Position numbers and translations under genes: made by a program. Below are positions 27,530 through 36,038 of a stretch of DNA of 64,000 bases, piece after piece. Source of the stretch: Candidatus Dormiibacterota bacterium (GTDB lineage: Bacteria; Chloroflexota; Dormibacteria; Dormibacterales; Dormibacteraceae); the NCBI GenBank assembly GCA_024280995.1, contig JAMXLM010000005.1, forward strand, positions 1 to 64,000. The letters are read 5' to 3'. The notes beneath the pieces were generated by a model, which was not told the DNA's origin, did no database searches, and was given only the letters and a program-made list of their open reading frames with translations. Numbering within the stretch: the stretch's first letter is position 1; each line of letters opens with the position of its first letter.

Positions 27530-28906
27530 CTAGATCAGCTCCCTCACGTCCACCAGGTGCCCGGTGATCGCCGCGGCGGCCGCCATCGGCGGCGACATCA
27601 GGTGCGTCCGCCCGCCCGAGCCCTGCCGGCCTTCGAAGTTGCGGTTCGAGGTAGAGGCGCAGCGTTCGCCGGGGGCCAGGATGTCGGGGTTCATGCCCAG
27701 GCACATCGAGCAGCCGGCGTTGCGCCACTCGAACCCAGCCGCCTTGAAGACGGCGTCGAGGCCCTCTTTTTCCGCCGCGAGCTTCACCGAGGTGGAGCCC
27801 GGGACGACCATCGCACGCACCTTGGGGTGAACGTGACGGCCGTGGATCACGCCGGCCGCGGCACGCAGGTCCTCGAGCCGGGCGTTGGTGCACGAGCCGA
27901 TGAACACGCGGTCGATCGCGATGTCGGCCAGCGCGACGCCCGGCTTCAGGTCCATGTAGCGAAGCGCCCGCTCGTCCGTCTCTGAATGCGGCGAGGGCAC
28001 GCGCCCGGTCACCGGCGCCACCTGCGCCGGCGTGGTGCCCCACGTCACGTGGGGTTCGAGCGCCGAGGCGTCGACCTCGATCTCACCGTCGAAGACCGCG
28101 CCGTCATCCGACCTCAGCGACCGCCAGTGGTCGAGGGCCTTCTCCCACGCGGCGCCCGTTGGCGCGTGCGGCTTGCCCTCGACGTAGGCAAATGTCGTTT
28201 CGTCGGGCGCGACCATGCCGGCCTTGGCGCCCCACTCGATCGACATGTTGCAGATCGTCATGCGCCCTTCCATCGACAGGCCGCGGATGGTCGGGCCGCG
28301 GTACTCCACCAGGTGGCCCTGTCCGGCGGACGTCCCGGTGCGGCCGATCAACCCGAGCACGATGTCCTTGGCTGTGACCCCGACCGGCAGGTCGCCCGAA
28401 ACGGTGACCGCCAGGTCGCCCTGGCGCTTCTGCGGAAGGCACTGGGTCGCGAGCACGATCTCGACCTCGGACGTCCCGATGCCGAACGCCAGCGCGCCGA
28501 AGGCACCGTGCGTTGAGGTGTGTGAGTCGCCGCAGACGATCAGCATCCCGGGCTGGGTCAGGCCCAGCTCTGGGCCGATGACGTGGACGATGCCCTGAGC
28601 CCGGCTGCCGATCTGGTGCAGGGCGATGCCCTCGGCGCGGCAGTTCTCGACGAGCACGTCCATCTGTTTGCGAGAAAGCTCGTCGGCCGCTTTGACGCCG
28701 CCGCGCGTAGGCACGTTGTGGTCCATGGTCGCCACGGTCAGGTCCGGCCGGCGGACGTGCCGGCCGGCCATGCGCAGGCCCTCGAACGCCTGCGGCGAGG
28801 TGACCTCGTGGACCAGGTGCAGGTCGACGAACAGCAGGTCCGGCTCGCCGGGCGCTGAACGGACGACGTGGGCGTCCCACAGCTTCTGGGCGAGGGTGCG
28901 TGCCAT
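27530..28906 (-). CDS. leuC: 3-isopropylmalate dehydratase large subunit
   Basis: 458 residues from ATG 28906 ([11 protein letters not shown]); the track start at 29104 runs through the opposite-strand ilv leader region. Aconitase-family Fe-S enzyme: [33 protein letters not shown] (first cluster Cys) and [10 protein letters not shown] (the other two). Leucine pathway with LeuD. Divergent from the ilv leader; on its strand TAAAGT lies 11 bases before ATG, so probably leaderless, and the two promoters share a 93-base gap. Confidence 0.96.
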   Translation of the reverse strand: MARTLAQKLWDAHVVRSAPGEPDLLFVDLHLVHEVTSPQAFEGLRMAGRHVRRPDLTVATMDHNVPTRGGVKAADELSRKQMDVLVENCRAEGIALHQIGSRAQGIVHVIGPELGLTQPGMLIVCGDSHTSTHGAFGALAFGIGTSEVEIVLATQCLPQKRQGDLAVTVSGDLPVGVTAKDIVLGLIGRTGTSAGQGHLVEYRGPTIRGLSMEGRMTICNMSIEWGAKAGMVAPDETTFAYVEGKPHAPTGAAWEKALDHWRSLRSDDGAVFDGEIEVDASALEPHVTWGTTPAQVAPVTGRVPSPHSETDERALRYMDLKPGVALADIAIDRVFIGSCTNARLEDLRAAAGVIHGRHVHPKVRAMVVPGSTSVKLAAEKEGLDAVFKAAGFEWRNAGCSMCLGMNPDILAPGERCASTSNRNFEGRQGSGGRTHLMSPPMAAAAAITGHLVDVRELI

Positions 28907-28983
28907 AGGGAACGACAACTTTACGCAGCAGATGCTTGAGAAATTTGTGCCCCGCCTACAACCAGGGAGGGAGACTCGCTCGT

Positions 28984-28989
28984 TAACAT
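28984..28989 (+). promoter_or_regulatory. Candidate -10 box of the ilv leader transcript
   Basis: TAACAT (in CGTTAACATC) is 10 bases before ATG 29000 of the leader peptide. If it is the -10 element, the transcript starts within a few bases of the leader ORF. No convincing -35 is seen. Confidence 0.4.
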
Positions 28990-28999
28990 CCTCAGCCAC

Positions 29000-29083
29000 A
29001 TGACTCAGTCCCGCGTGCTCGGCCTCGTACTTGTGGGCCTTCTTGGCCTTATTGGCATTCCCTCGGGGGCACGCGCGACCTAG
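29000..29083 (+). CDS. ilvL: ilv operon attenuator leader peptide (27 aa)
   Basis: Too short for the ORF track. ATG 29000 to TAG 29081-29083 encodes 27 residues containing [16 protein letters not shown]: six Leu, three Val and two Ile, eleven of 27. The codons run directly into the attenuator. Residues 22-24 (TCG GGG GCA) contain CGGGGGC, identical to the 3' arm of the downstream terminator. This is the arrangement of the enterobacterial ilv/leu leader peptides, where stalling on scarce charged Leu/Val/Ile tRNA prevents termination. No independent function is expected. It is named by role, not by sequence homology. Confidence 0.85.
   Translation: MTQSRVLGLVLVGLLGLIGIPSGARAT
29064..29070 (+). 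promoter_or_regulatory. Antiterminator arm inside the leader ORF
   Basis: CGGGGGC at 29064-29070 can pair with GCCCCCG at 29107-29113, the 5' arm of the terminator, and is identical to the terminator's own 3' arm (29123-29129). A ribosome stalled on the upstream Leu/Val/Ile codons would leave it free; one that reaches the stop codon would cover or pass it. Confidence 0.65.
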
Positions 29084-29103
29084 CAACCGCCAGACAGATC
29101 GCA

Positions 29104-29136
29104 AAAGCCCCCGACCGAAAGGCGGGGGCTTTCTTC
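29104..29136 (+). terminator. Attenuator terminator before ilvB
   Basis: AAAGCCCCCG (29104-29113) and CGGGGGCTTT (29123-29132) are a perfect 10-bp stem. The apex can fold further as CC-GAAA-GG, a GNRA tetraloop. The hairpin is followed by CTTCATTT. It lies 20 bases after the leader stop and 33 before ilvB. Confidence 0.88.
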
Positions 29137-29168
29137 ATTTCCAGAGCAAAAAGGAGCCCGCCAGAAAA

Positions 29169-30851
29169 GTGACCGGAGCCGACATGATCCTCGAGGCGCT
29201 GGAGCGCGAGGGAGTCGAGTACGTCTTCGGCTACCCCGGCGGGGCCAACCTGCCGCTCTATCAGCACCTGCACGAGCACCCGCGCTTGAAGCACATCCTC
29301 GTCCGCCACGAGCAGGGCGCCGCGCACATGGCCGACGGCTACGCGCGAGCGTGCGGAAAGCCGGGCGTCGTTTTCGCCACGTCGGGCCCGGGCGCATTGA
29401 ACCTGGTCACCGGCCTATGCACCGCCTACATGGACTCGGTGCCGATGGTCGCGATCACCGGCCAGGTGGCCAGCACCCAGGTCGGCCGCGACGCGTTCCA
29501 GGAGTCGGACGTCATCGGCGCCACGTCCTCGGTGACCAAGCACAGCTACCTGGTCACGAAGATCGACCAGCTGCCGCGCGTGATCCACGAGGCGTTTCAC
29601 ATCGCCACCACGGGCAGGCCGGGACCGGTGCTGATCGACGTCTGCAAGGACGTGCAGCAGGCCGAGGCCGAGCGGGTCACTCCCGACCGGCTCCAGATCG
29701 CGGGCTACAGGCTCAACGGCCACGTCGACCTCGGCGAGGCAAGCCGAGCGGCGAGGGCACTCGCTGAGGCGGAGCGGCCGGTGATCCTGGCCGGTCACGG
29801 GGTGATCCTCAGCCACGCCGAGCCACAGCTCCAGGAGCTGGCCGAAGCCGCCGCCACGCCGGTAGGGACGACTTTGCTGGGCATCGGCGCCTTCCCGGTC
29901 CGGCATCCGCTGTCCCTGCACATGACCGGGTTCATGGGCACCGGCTGGAACCTCAAAGCCGTCCAGAACGCCGACGTCCTGATGATGGTCGGGATGCGCG
30001 TGGACGACCGCGTCACCGCGCGCCTCGCCGACTTCGCGCCCAGGGTCAAGACCTTCATCCACGTCGACATCGATGGGTCGGAGATGGGCAAGAACGTGCG
30101 CCCTCACATCGAGCTCGTCGCCGACGCCAAGCAGGCTCTGGCCGCGATGACCCCGCACGTCGGCCCGGTGCAGAAGGATCGCGGACGGTGGCTTTCCCAG
30201 ATCGACGCTTGGCGCGAAGAGCACCCGCTGCGCTACAAGCACTCGAACGGCCGGCTTCAGCCGCAGGACGTGCTGCTCGACATGTACCGCCGCGCCGACA
30301 ACCGCGCGATCGTCGTGGCCGACGTCGGCCAGAACCAGATCTGGGCCGCGTTGTGGTGGAACTACGACCGGCCGGGCCTGTTCATCAACTCGGGCGGCGC
30401 GGGCACGATGGGCTTCGCCTTACCCGCTTCGCTTGGCGCGAAGTTCGCGCGACCGGACCTGCCGGTCTGGTGCGTCGCCGGTGAGGGCGGCTTCGTCATG
30501 ACCGCTCAGGAGCTGTCGGTCGCCGTCGAGCACCAGCTCGACGTCAAGATCGTGATCCTCAACAACTTCTCGCTCGGCATGGTCCGGCAGTTCCAGGACG
30601 ATTTCTACGGCGGGGTCCGTTCGCACGTCGACCTGACGCACTCTCCGGACTTCGTAAAGCTCGCCGAGGCGTACGGCCTTCCGGCGCGCCGGGTCGAGAG
30701 GCTGGAGGACGTCGCGCCTGCTCTGGACGCCGCCGAGCGCACGAGAGGACCCTTCCTCGTCGACTTCCGCATCGACCCGGAGGCGAACGTCTACCCGATC
30801 GTCCCGCTCGGCAAGTCGCTCAACGAGTTCTGGGAGGCACCCGAGGCATGA
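29169..30851 (+). CDS. ilvB: Acetolactate synthase large (catalytic) subunit
   Basis: 560 residues from GTG 29169. The track start (29031) would run through the leader and terminator; [15 protein letters not shown] is the normal family N-terminus, and AAAGGAG lies at 29150-29156. ThDP-dependent condensation of pyruvate with pyruvate or 2-oxobutyrate, first common BCAA step. Seen: [12 protein letters not shown], catalytic Glu in [36 protein letters not shown] (FAD region), and a ThDP/Mg motif [19 protein letters not shown]...NN. ATG 29184 is a weaker alternative start. Overlaps ilvN by ATGA. Confidence 0.95.
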   Translation: MTGADMILEALEREGVEYVFGYPGGANLPLYQHLHEHPRLKHILVRHEQGAAHMADGYARACGKPGVVFATSGPGALNLVTGLCTAYMDSVPMVAITGQVASTQVGRDAFQESDVIGATSSVTKHSYLVTKIDQLPRVIHEAFHIATTGRPGPVLIDVCKDVQQAEAERVTPDRLQIAGYRLNGHVDLGEASRAARALAEAERPVILAGHGVILSHAEPQLQELAEAAATPVGTTLLGIGAFPVRHPLSLHMTGFMGTGWNLKAVQNADVLMMVGMRVDDRVTARLADFAPRVKTFIHVDIDGSEMGKNVRPHIELVADAKQALAAMTPHVGPVQKDRGRWLSQIDAWREEHPLRYKHSNGRLQPQDVLLDMYRRADNRAIVVADVGQNQIWAALWWNYDRPGLFINSGGAGTMGFALPASLGAKFARPDLPVWCVAGEGGFVMTAQELSVAVEHQLDVKIVILNNFSLGMVRQFQDDFYGGVRSHVDLTHSPDFVKLAEAYGLPARRVERLEDVAPALDAAERTRGPFLVDFRIDPEANVYPIVPLGKSLNEFWEAPEA

Positions 30852-31297
30852 GCCAGATCCGCGTGCTGTCCCTCGAGGTCGAGGACGCGCCGAACACCCT
30901 CACCAAGGTCTCGGGCGCGATCCGCCGCCGCGGCTTTCACGTCCGCGGCATCTCTGTCGGCCCGAGCCGGCACGCGGGGCGTTTTCGCCTGACCCTGCAG
31001 GTCGATCACGGCCACGCCGAGGCCGACCAGGTGCGCAAGCAGCTGGAACGGCTGGTCGAGGTCGTCGAGGTCGAGGACCTCACCGGCGACGAGGTGCACA
31101 GCCGCGAGCTGGTTGTCGCAAACGTCGCAACGTCGGATGTCGACGCGCTGGTCCGGCTCGGCGCCAAAGTCCTGTCCGGCACGACCGTCGAGTTCTCGGG
31201 CGAGCGCGACGAGGTCGGCGCGTTCATCGACGAGCTCCACCGCCACGGAATCGTCGACGTGGCCCGCTCCGGGCCCGTCGTGATGAGGAGAGCCTGA
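30848..31297 (+). CDS. ilvN: Acetolactate synthase small (regulatory) subunit
   Basis: 149 residues. ACT-domain protein that stabilises IlvB and confers valine feedback. [30 protein letters not shown] is the ACT ligand-site segment, and residues ~80-149 are the C-terminal ferredoxin-like ALS_ss domain ([26 protein letters not shown]). Overlaps ilvB by 4 bases and ilvC by 1. Confidence 0.94.
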   Translation: MSQIRVLSLEVEDAPNTLTKVSGAIRRRGFHVRGISVGPSRHAGRFRLTLQVDHGHAEADQVRKQLERLVEVVEVEDLTGDEVHSRELVVANVATSDVDALVRLGAKVLSGTTVEFSGERDEVGAFIDELHRHGIVDVARSGPVVMRRA

Positions 31298-32289
31298 TGA
31301 AGATCCACTACGAGGTCGACTGCCCACCGCAGCTCGGCGAGCCCGTCGCAATCATCGGCTACGGAAGCCAGGGCCGCGCCCACGCGCTGAACCTGCGCGA
31401 CTCCGGCGAGGACGTCCGGGTCGGCCTTTACCCCGGAAGCAAGTCCATCGAGCGCGTCGAGGCCGACGGCCTGCGCGCGGTGCCGGTGCCCGAGGCCGTC
31501 AGCGAGGCGACGGCGGTCATGGTGCTCACCCCCGACGCGGGCCAGGGCAAGCTCTTCCGCGAGTCGATCGAGGACCACCTGCAGCCGCGATCGCTGCTGC
31601 TGTTCGCGCACGGCTTCTCCATCCACTTCGCCCAGATCGCGCCGAACAAGGACATCGACGTGGCGATGATCGCGCCGAAGGGGCCGGGCCACCTGGTCCG
31701 CAGCACCTACGTCAGCGGCCAGGGCGTGCCCGCCCTGATCGCGGTCCACCAGGACGCCACCGGCAAGGCGTGGCCGCGGGCGCTTGCCTACGCGCGCGCG
31801 CTGGGCGCGGGCCGCGCCGGCATCCTCGAGACCACATTCAAGGAAGAGACGGAGACCGACCTGTTCGGCGAGCAGGCGGTGCTGTGCGGGGGCGTGGCCA
31901 ACCTGGTCAAGTCCGGCTTCGAGACGCTTGTCGACGCCGGGTATCAGCCGGAGCTCGCGTACTTCGAGGTCCTTCACGAGCTGAAGCTCATCGTCGACCT
32001 CATGTACCGCGGCGGACTGGGCTTCATGAGGTACTCGGTCTCCGACACCGCCGAATACGGCGATTACGTGTCGGGGCCGCGAGTCATCGACGACCGTGTG
32101 CGCGAGTCGATGCGCGACGTCCTGCGCGAGATCCAGGACGGCAGCTTCGCCGAGCGGTGGCTCGACGAGAACTCGAACGGCCGCGAGCGATTCGTTGCGA
32201 TGCGGAGGAAGGACGCGGATCACCAGATCGAAAAGGTCGGGCGCGAGCTGCGCTCGATGATGACGTGGTTGGAGCCAGTAGAGAAATGA
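31297..32289 (+). CDS. ilvC: Ketol-acid reductoisomerase (class I)
   Basis: 330 residues, the short class I length. Mg- and NADPH-dependent isomeroreduction of acetolactate/acetohydroxybutyrate. Seen: [19 protein letters not shown] (Rossmann loop), [30 protein letters not shown] (metal-binding Asp/Glu) and [10 protein letters not shown]. Starts inside the ilvN stop (TGATG) and overlaps leuA by ATGA. Confidence 0.96.
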   Translation: MKIHYEVDCPPQLGEPVAIIGYGSQGRAHALNLRDSGEDVRVGLYPGSKSIERVEADGLRAVPVPEAVSEATAVMVLTPDAGQGKLFRESIEDHLQPRSLLLFAHGFSIHFAQIAPNKDIDVAMIAPKGPGHLVRSTYVSGQGVPALIAVHQDATGKAWPRALAYARALGAGRAGILETTFKEETETDLFGEQAVLCGGVANLVKSGFETLVDAGYQPELAYFEVLHELKLIVDLMYRGGLGFMRYSVSDTAEYGDYVSGPRVIDDRVRESMRDVLREIQDGSFAERWLDENSNGRERFVAMRRKDADHQIEKVGRELRSMMTWLEPVEK

Positions 32290-33545
32290 AAGATTCAAGT
32301 CCGGACCGGGTATTCATCTTCGACACGACGCTGCGCGACGGTGAGCAGTCGCCGGGGTTCCACCTCGACGCGAACTCCAAGCTTCGAATCGCGCGCCAGC
32401 TCGAGAAGCTGGGCGTGGACGTCATCGAGGCCGGTTTCCCGATCTCCTCGCCGGGCGACTTCGAGGCGTGCCGCCGAATCGCGCGCGAGATCCGCGGCGC
32501 GACGATCACCGCGCTTGCCCGGGCGGTGCCCGAGGACATCGATGCGGTCTGGGGCTCGATCAAGGATGCCGAGGACCCGCAGATCCACATCGTTCTCTCC
32601 GTCTCGGACGTGCACATCCAGCGCAAGCTCGGAATGACGCGCGAGCAGGTGTTGAGGCGCGGCGCCGAGATGGTCGCGTACGCGCGCTCCATGTGCGACA
32701 AGGTCGAGTACTCACCCGAGGACGCGGGACGCGCCGACCCGGCCTACCTGGTCGAGACGGTCGAAACGATGATCGGAGCCGGCGCCACGGTGATCAACAT
32801 CCCCGACACGACCGGCTACTGCCTGCCCCATGAGTTCGGTGCGCTGGTGGGTAGGGTCATCAAAGAGGCGCGTGGCAGCGACAAGGCGCTTTTCTCCGTC
32901 CACTGCCACAACGACCTCGGCCTCGCGGTCGCCAACACGCTGGCGGCGATCGAAGCCGGCGCGCGTCGTGTCGAGTGCACGATCAACGGCATTGGCGAGC
33001 GGGCGGGCAACACGTCGCTCGAGGAGGTCGTGATGCTGCTCAAGGTCCGGCAGTCGAAGCTCGGTCTCGAATGCGGCGTCGAGACGACTCAGATCACGCG
33101 CGCCTCACGGCTGGTCTCGGAGCTGACAGGCACGCCCGTGCAGCCGAACAAGGCCGTGGTCGGAGCCAATGCTTTTGCGCATGCGTCGGGCATCCACCAG
33201 GACGGCGTCCTGAAGGACCGGCTGAACTACGAGATCATGAAACCCGAGGACGTCGGTCTCTCAGACTCGAGGATCGTCCTGACGGCGCGGTCGGGCCGTC
33301 ACGCATTCCACCATCGCCTCGACCGGCTCGGCGTGAAGCTGGCCGAGGGCGGAGACGACGCGGCGTGGCAGCGCTTCCTCCAGCTCGCCGACACCAAGAA
33401 AGAGGTCACCGACGAGGACCTGCGCAAGATCGCGGCCATGTCGGAAACCAATGGTCACGTGGGCAACGGCCACCCGCCCGTCACCGACCAGCTGCACGAC
33501 CACAACCACGTGGCCGACGCGATGCGCCATCTGATCTTCGGGTGA
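32286..33545 (+). CDS. leuA: 2-isopropylmalate synthase lacking the C-terminal regulatory domain
   Basis: 419 residues from ATG 32286 (the track ORF begins far upstream inside ilvC). First committed leucine step, acetyl-CoA plus 2-oxoisovalerate. Catalytic HMGL-like barrel: [64 protein letters not shown]; then the linker subdomains ([21 protein letters not shown]). The usual ~110-residue LeuA allosteric domain is absent; the protein ends in a short His/Asp-rich tail ([17 protein letters not shown]). Homocitrate or citramalate synthase is possible, but the ilv context favours LeuA. Confidence 0.9.
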   Translation: MKDSSPDRVFIFDTTLRDGEQSPGFHLDANSKLRIARQLEKLGVDVIEAGFPISSPGDFEACRRIAREIRGATITALARAVPEDIDAVWGSIKDAEDPQIHIVLSVSDVHIQRKLGMTREQVLRRGAEMVAYARSMCDKVEYSPEDAGRADPAYLVETVETMIGAGATVINIPDTTGYCLPHEFGALVGRVIKEARGSDKALFSVHCHNDLGLAVANTLAAIEAGARRVECTINGIGERAGNTSLEEVVMLLKVRQSKLGLECGVETTQITRASRLVSELTGTPVQPNKAVVGANAFAHASGIHQDGVLKDRLNYEIMKPEDVGLSDSRIVLTARSGRHAFHHRLDRLGVKLAEGGDDAAWQRFLQLADTKKEVTDEDLRKIAAMSETNGHVGNGHPPVTDQLHDHNHVADAMRHLIFG

Positions 33546-34354
33546 AGGTTGCTTACCAGGGCGAGCCGGGCGCCTACTCGGACGAGGCAGTCTCGGCCGT
33601 CTTCCCGGACGCCCAGGCGGTCGGCTTCGCCACCTTCCGGCTGACCTTCGACGCGCTCACGATGGGCGCCGTCGACGCCGCCGTTCTGCCGGTGGAAAAC
33701 TCGAGCGCCGGCGTCGTCCAGGAGGTCTCCGACCTTCTATGGGAAAGGCCCGGACTGCGCGTGGTGCGCGAGCACGTCCAGCCCGTCCGTCACTGCCTGC
33801 TCGGCTGGCCGGGACCGGTTGAGCGCGCCCTCTCCCACCCGCAGGCGCTGGCCCAGTGCGACCGCTACCTGCATTCGCGCCAGATCCGTCCGGTGGCCTT
33901 CCACGACACGGCAGGCGCCGCCCGCGCGGTGGCCGAGCAGCGCCAGCCGGGGACGGCGGCGATCGCGAGCAGGGCGGCGGCAGCTCGCTACTCCCTGTAC
34001 GTGCTCGCCGAGTCGATCCAGGACGATTCCGAGAACCGGACGCGGTTCGTCGTCATCGAGAAGGGCGACCCCGTCCGGCCCCGCGACGCCATCGCCGGAT
34101 GGAAGGGATCCATTGCGTTCGTGACCGCCCACCGGCCGGGATCGCTGGCGCACGCGCTTGACTGCTTCGCCCGCCGGGGCGTGAACCTCACCCGGCTCGA
34201 CAGCCGCCCGATCATGGGCCGGCCGTTCGAGTACCGGTTCTACCTCGATTTCACGATCAACGGGGACGCTCCCGCGGCCGAAACGGCGTTGAGCGACCTC
34301 GAAGAAGCCAGCGCGGAGATCAAGCTCTTCGGAACCTATCCGGCCGCCACTTAG
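33542..34354 (+). CDS. pheA: Prephenate dehydratase
   Basis: 270 residues from GTG 33542, overlapping leuA by GTGA (the track ORF start is upstream shadow). Converts prephenate to phenylpyruvate for Phe. Seen: VAYQGEPGAYSDEAV, VLPVENSSAGVV, HPQALAQC, the conserved TRF motif in ENRTRFVVIE, and an ACT domain with LDSRP (Phe-binding ESRP equivalent). No chorismate mutase domain. Last gene of the ilv operon, an unusual partner for BCAA genes. Confidence 0.94.
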   Translation: MKVAYQGEPGAYSDEAVSAVFPDAQAVGFATFRLTFDALTMGAVDAAVLPVENSSAGVVQEVSDLLWERPGLRVVREHVQPVRHCLLGWPGPVERALSHPQALAQCDRYLHSRQIRPVAFHDTAGAARAVAEQRQPGTAAIASRAAAARYSLYVLAESIQDDSENRTRFVVIEKGDPVRPRDAIAGWKGSIAFVTAHRPGSLAHALDCFARRGVNLTRLDSRPIMGRPFEYRFYLDFTINGDAPAAETALSDLEEASAEIKLFGTYPAAT

Positions 34355-34360
34355 ACGGCG

Positions 34361-34399
34361 AGCCCTCTCCCTGGAAGGGGTGTTCACAAGGAGAGGGCT
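34361..34399 (+). terminator. Hairpin at the end of the ilvBNC-leuA-pheA operon
   Basis: AGCCCTCTCC (34361-34370) and GGAGAGGGCT (34390-34399) form a perfect 10-bp stem with a 19-base loop, six bases after pheA. There is no T-run, so it could be a rho-independent terminator of reduced strength or an mRNA 3' stabiliser. Confidence 0.55.
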
Positions 34400-34456
34400 G
34401 AGAAGCGGGGCCGCGGCGGGAAGCACGTGGACCGCGACCCTGCACCGGGAAGCTTA

Positions 34457-34473
34457 ACTTAACAGCGTTAAGT
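34457..34473. promoter_or_regulatory. Perfect 7-3-7 palindrome, candidate operator of the XRE-TPR regulator
   Basis: ACTTAAC-AGC-GTTAAGT is a perfect inverted repeat with a 3-base spacer, 100 bases upstream of the -10-like TATAAA (34557-34562) of the HTH gene. The size suits a dimeric HTH protein. The arm GTTAAGT recurs before the 2520 and 20852 genes. Confidence 0.5.
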
Positions 34474-34572
34474 CTGAGCCGATTTGTCAAAAATCGACCA
34501 TTGGAAGCTGAAAGAAGCGTTTCAGCGCCCGGTGACCCCAGGCCTTCAGGATTTCGTATAAAGTGACGACCC

Positions 34573-35955
34573 GTGGCCCGCGGGGGCGCTGAAGCGCCCA
34601 CTGCCGGAGGAGGGAACCCCAAGAGACGCCGGCTTCCTGGCGTCAATCTCCGCCCTGGCTCGGTCAAGCAGGCTCGCCTCGAAGCCGGCCTGAGCCTCGC
34701 CCAGCTGGGCAAAGGACACGTCACGGCGCCGGCCATCTACCTCGTCGAGACGGGACGGACGAGGCCGTCGCTGCCGACCCTGGAGCACATCGCCCGGCGC
34801 ACAGGCAAGTCGGTCGAGTTCTTCCTCGCCGAGCCGCAGGGCGCGTCCGACGACACCGACACGAGGCTTGTCGAGCTCGAAGCGCTCGTCGCCGACGGGC
34901 GCAACGGCGAGGCCATCGCGCTCGGCAGGTCGCTGCTGGACCGCAGCGCCTCGGCCTACCGTCTGGGCCGGATCCGCTTGCTGGTCGGGCAGGCGTACCT
35001 GGGCGCATCGGACTTCGACGGCGCTGCGAGCCTTCTCGGCGACGCCCGCGCTCACTTCGAGGCGGTCAATGAAGGCGCGATGCTGGCGGAATGCCTCGGT
35101 GCGCTGGCCGTGCTGGCGACCGCCACGCAATCGCCTGACGCGGTTGGGCTGGCGGAGCGGGCCCTGGCGGCCTGCCGCCGCCTGAAGCCGATCCCGGCGC
35201 CGACCGAGGCCCGGCTCCTGGGGTTCCTCGGCGACGCGCACGCCGCCAACCGCGACTGGGACCACGCGGTCGCCGCCTACGAGCAGTCGATCGCGGCGGG
35301 CAACGCCGTCGCCAGCCTGCGCGGGGCCGGCCGGCTGTACGCCGGGCTCGGCACCGCCTACCGCGAATCCGGCGAGGTCGAGACGGCGGCGCGATATACG
35401 GGCCGGTCGCTTGCGCTCCTGGAGCTTTTCCGCGACCGCGACCAGCTGGCGAAGAGCGAGCACAGCCTCGCCATGGGCCTGCTGAAGCGCGGCGATCTGA
35501 CCGCCGCGCGCCGGCACCTGGAACGGGCGCTCGAGCTGTGCTCCGAGTTCGACCTCGGCTGTGGGCGCAGCCTGGTGCTGCTCGGTCTTGTGGAGCTGGA
35601 GATTCGCGAGGGCGACATCGAGCGCGCGTACTTGCTCGCTAGCGAGTCCCTCGAGCTCGCGACCCGCCTCGAGGAAGGCGCCACCATCGCCGAGGCGCAC
35701 GTCGCGTTGGGCCGGATCGCGGACCTTCGTGGAGACCACCAGGCCGCGGACAGGCTGTTCGAGGACGCCATCCGAGGCTTCGACGCGATGGGCCTGCGCG
35801 AGCGGCTGCTCCAGACCCACGGCGCCTACGCCGAGACGCTGGAGAGGCGGGGCGAGCTGGCCCGCGCGTACGCGCACATGAAGGAAGCGCTCCAGGCGAG
35901 CCGGCCTGAGCTGCTCCGCCGCGAGCAGACTGGCGAGAAGGTCAACTCAGCTTGA
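34573..35955 (+). CDS. XRE-family transcriptional regulator with TPR sensor domain
   Basis: 460 residues from GTG 34573, with TATAAA ending 10 bases before it. Residues ~30-95 are an XRE-like HTH (SVKQARLEAGLSLAQLGKG, PAIYLVETGRTRPSLPTLEHIARRTG). The remainder is helical TPR-like repeats (AFKEAIRGFDAMG-type units such as AVAAYEQSIAAGNA, RHLERALELCSEF, ADRLFEDAIRGFD). This architecture resembles peptide- or ligand-sensing regulators, but no ligand can be inferred. A palindrome upstream suggests autoregulation. Targets unknown; neighbours are the ilv operon and the E1 dehydrogenase. Confidence 0.8.
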   Translation: MARGGAEAPTAGGGNPKRRRLPGVNLRPGSVKQARLEAGLSLAQLGKGHVTAPAIYLVETGRTRPSLPTLEHIARRTGKSVEFFLAEPQGASDDTDTRLVELEALVADGRNGEAIALGRSLLDRSASAYRLGRIRLLVGQAYLGASDFDGAASLLGDARAHFEAVNEGAMLAECLGALAVLATATQSPDAVGLAERALAACRRLKPIPAPTEARLLGFLGDAHAANRDWDHAVAAYEQSIAAGNAVASLRGAGRLYAGLGTAYRESGEVETAARYTGRSLALLELFRDRDQLAKSEHSLAMGLLKRGDLTAARRHLERALELCSEFDLGCGRSLVLLGLVELEIREGDIERAYLLASESLELATRLEEGATIAEAHVALGRIADLRGDHQAADRLFEDAIRGFDAMGLRERLLQTHGAYAETLERRGELARAYAHMKEALQASRPELLRREQTGEKVNSA

Positions 35956-36038
35956 GGCTCGGCCGAAGACCCTCGGCGAAGATCCGTCGAGGGCTCTTTG
36001 GACGAGCCTCTAGGCCTCTGATAACGTAGGTCGCGACC

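Noticed and set aside
31006-32298. 430-residue minus-strand ORF
   Set aside because: Shadow of ilvN and ilvC; no domain sense.
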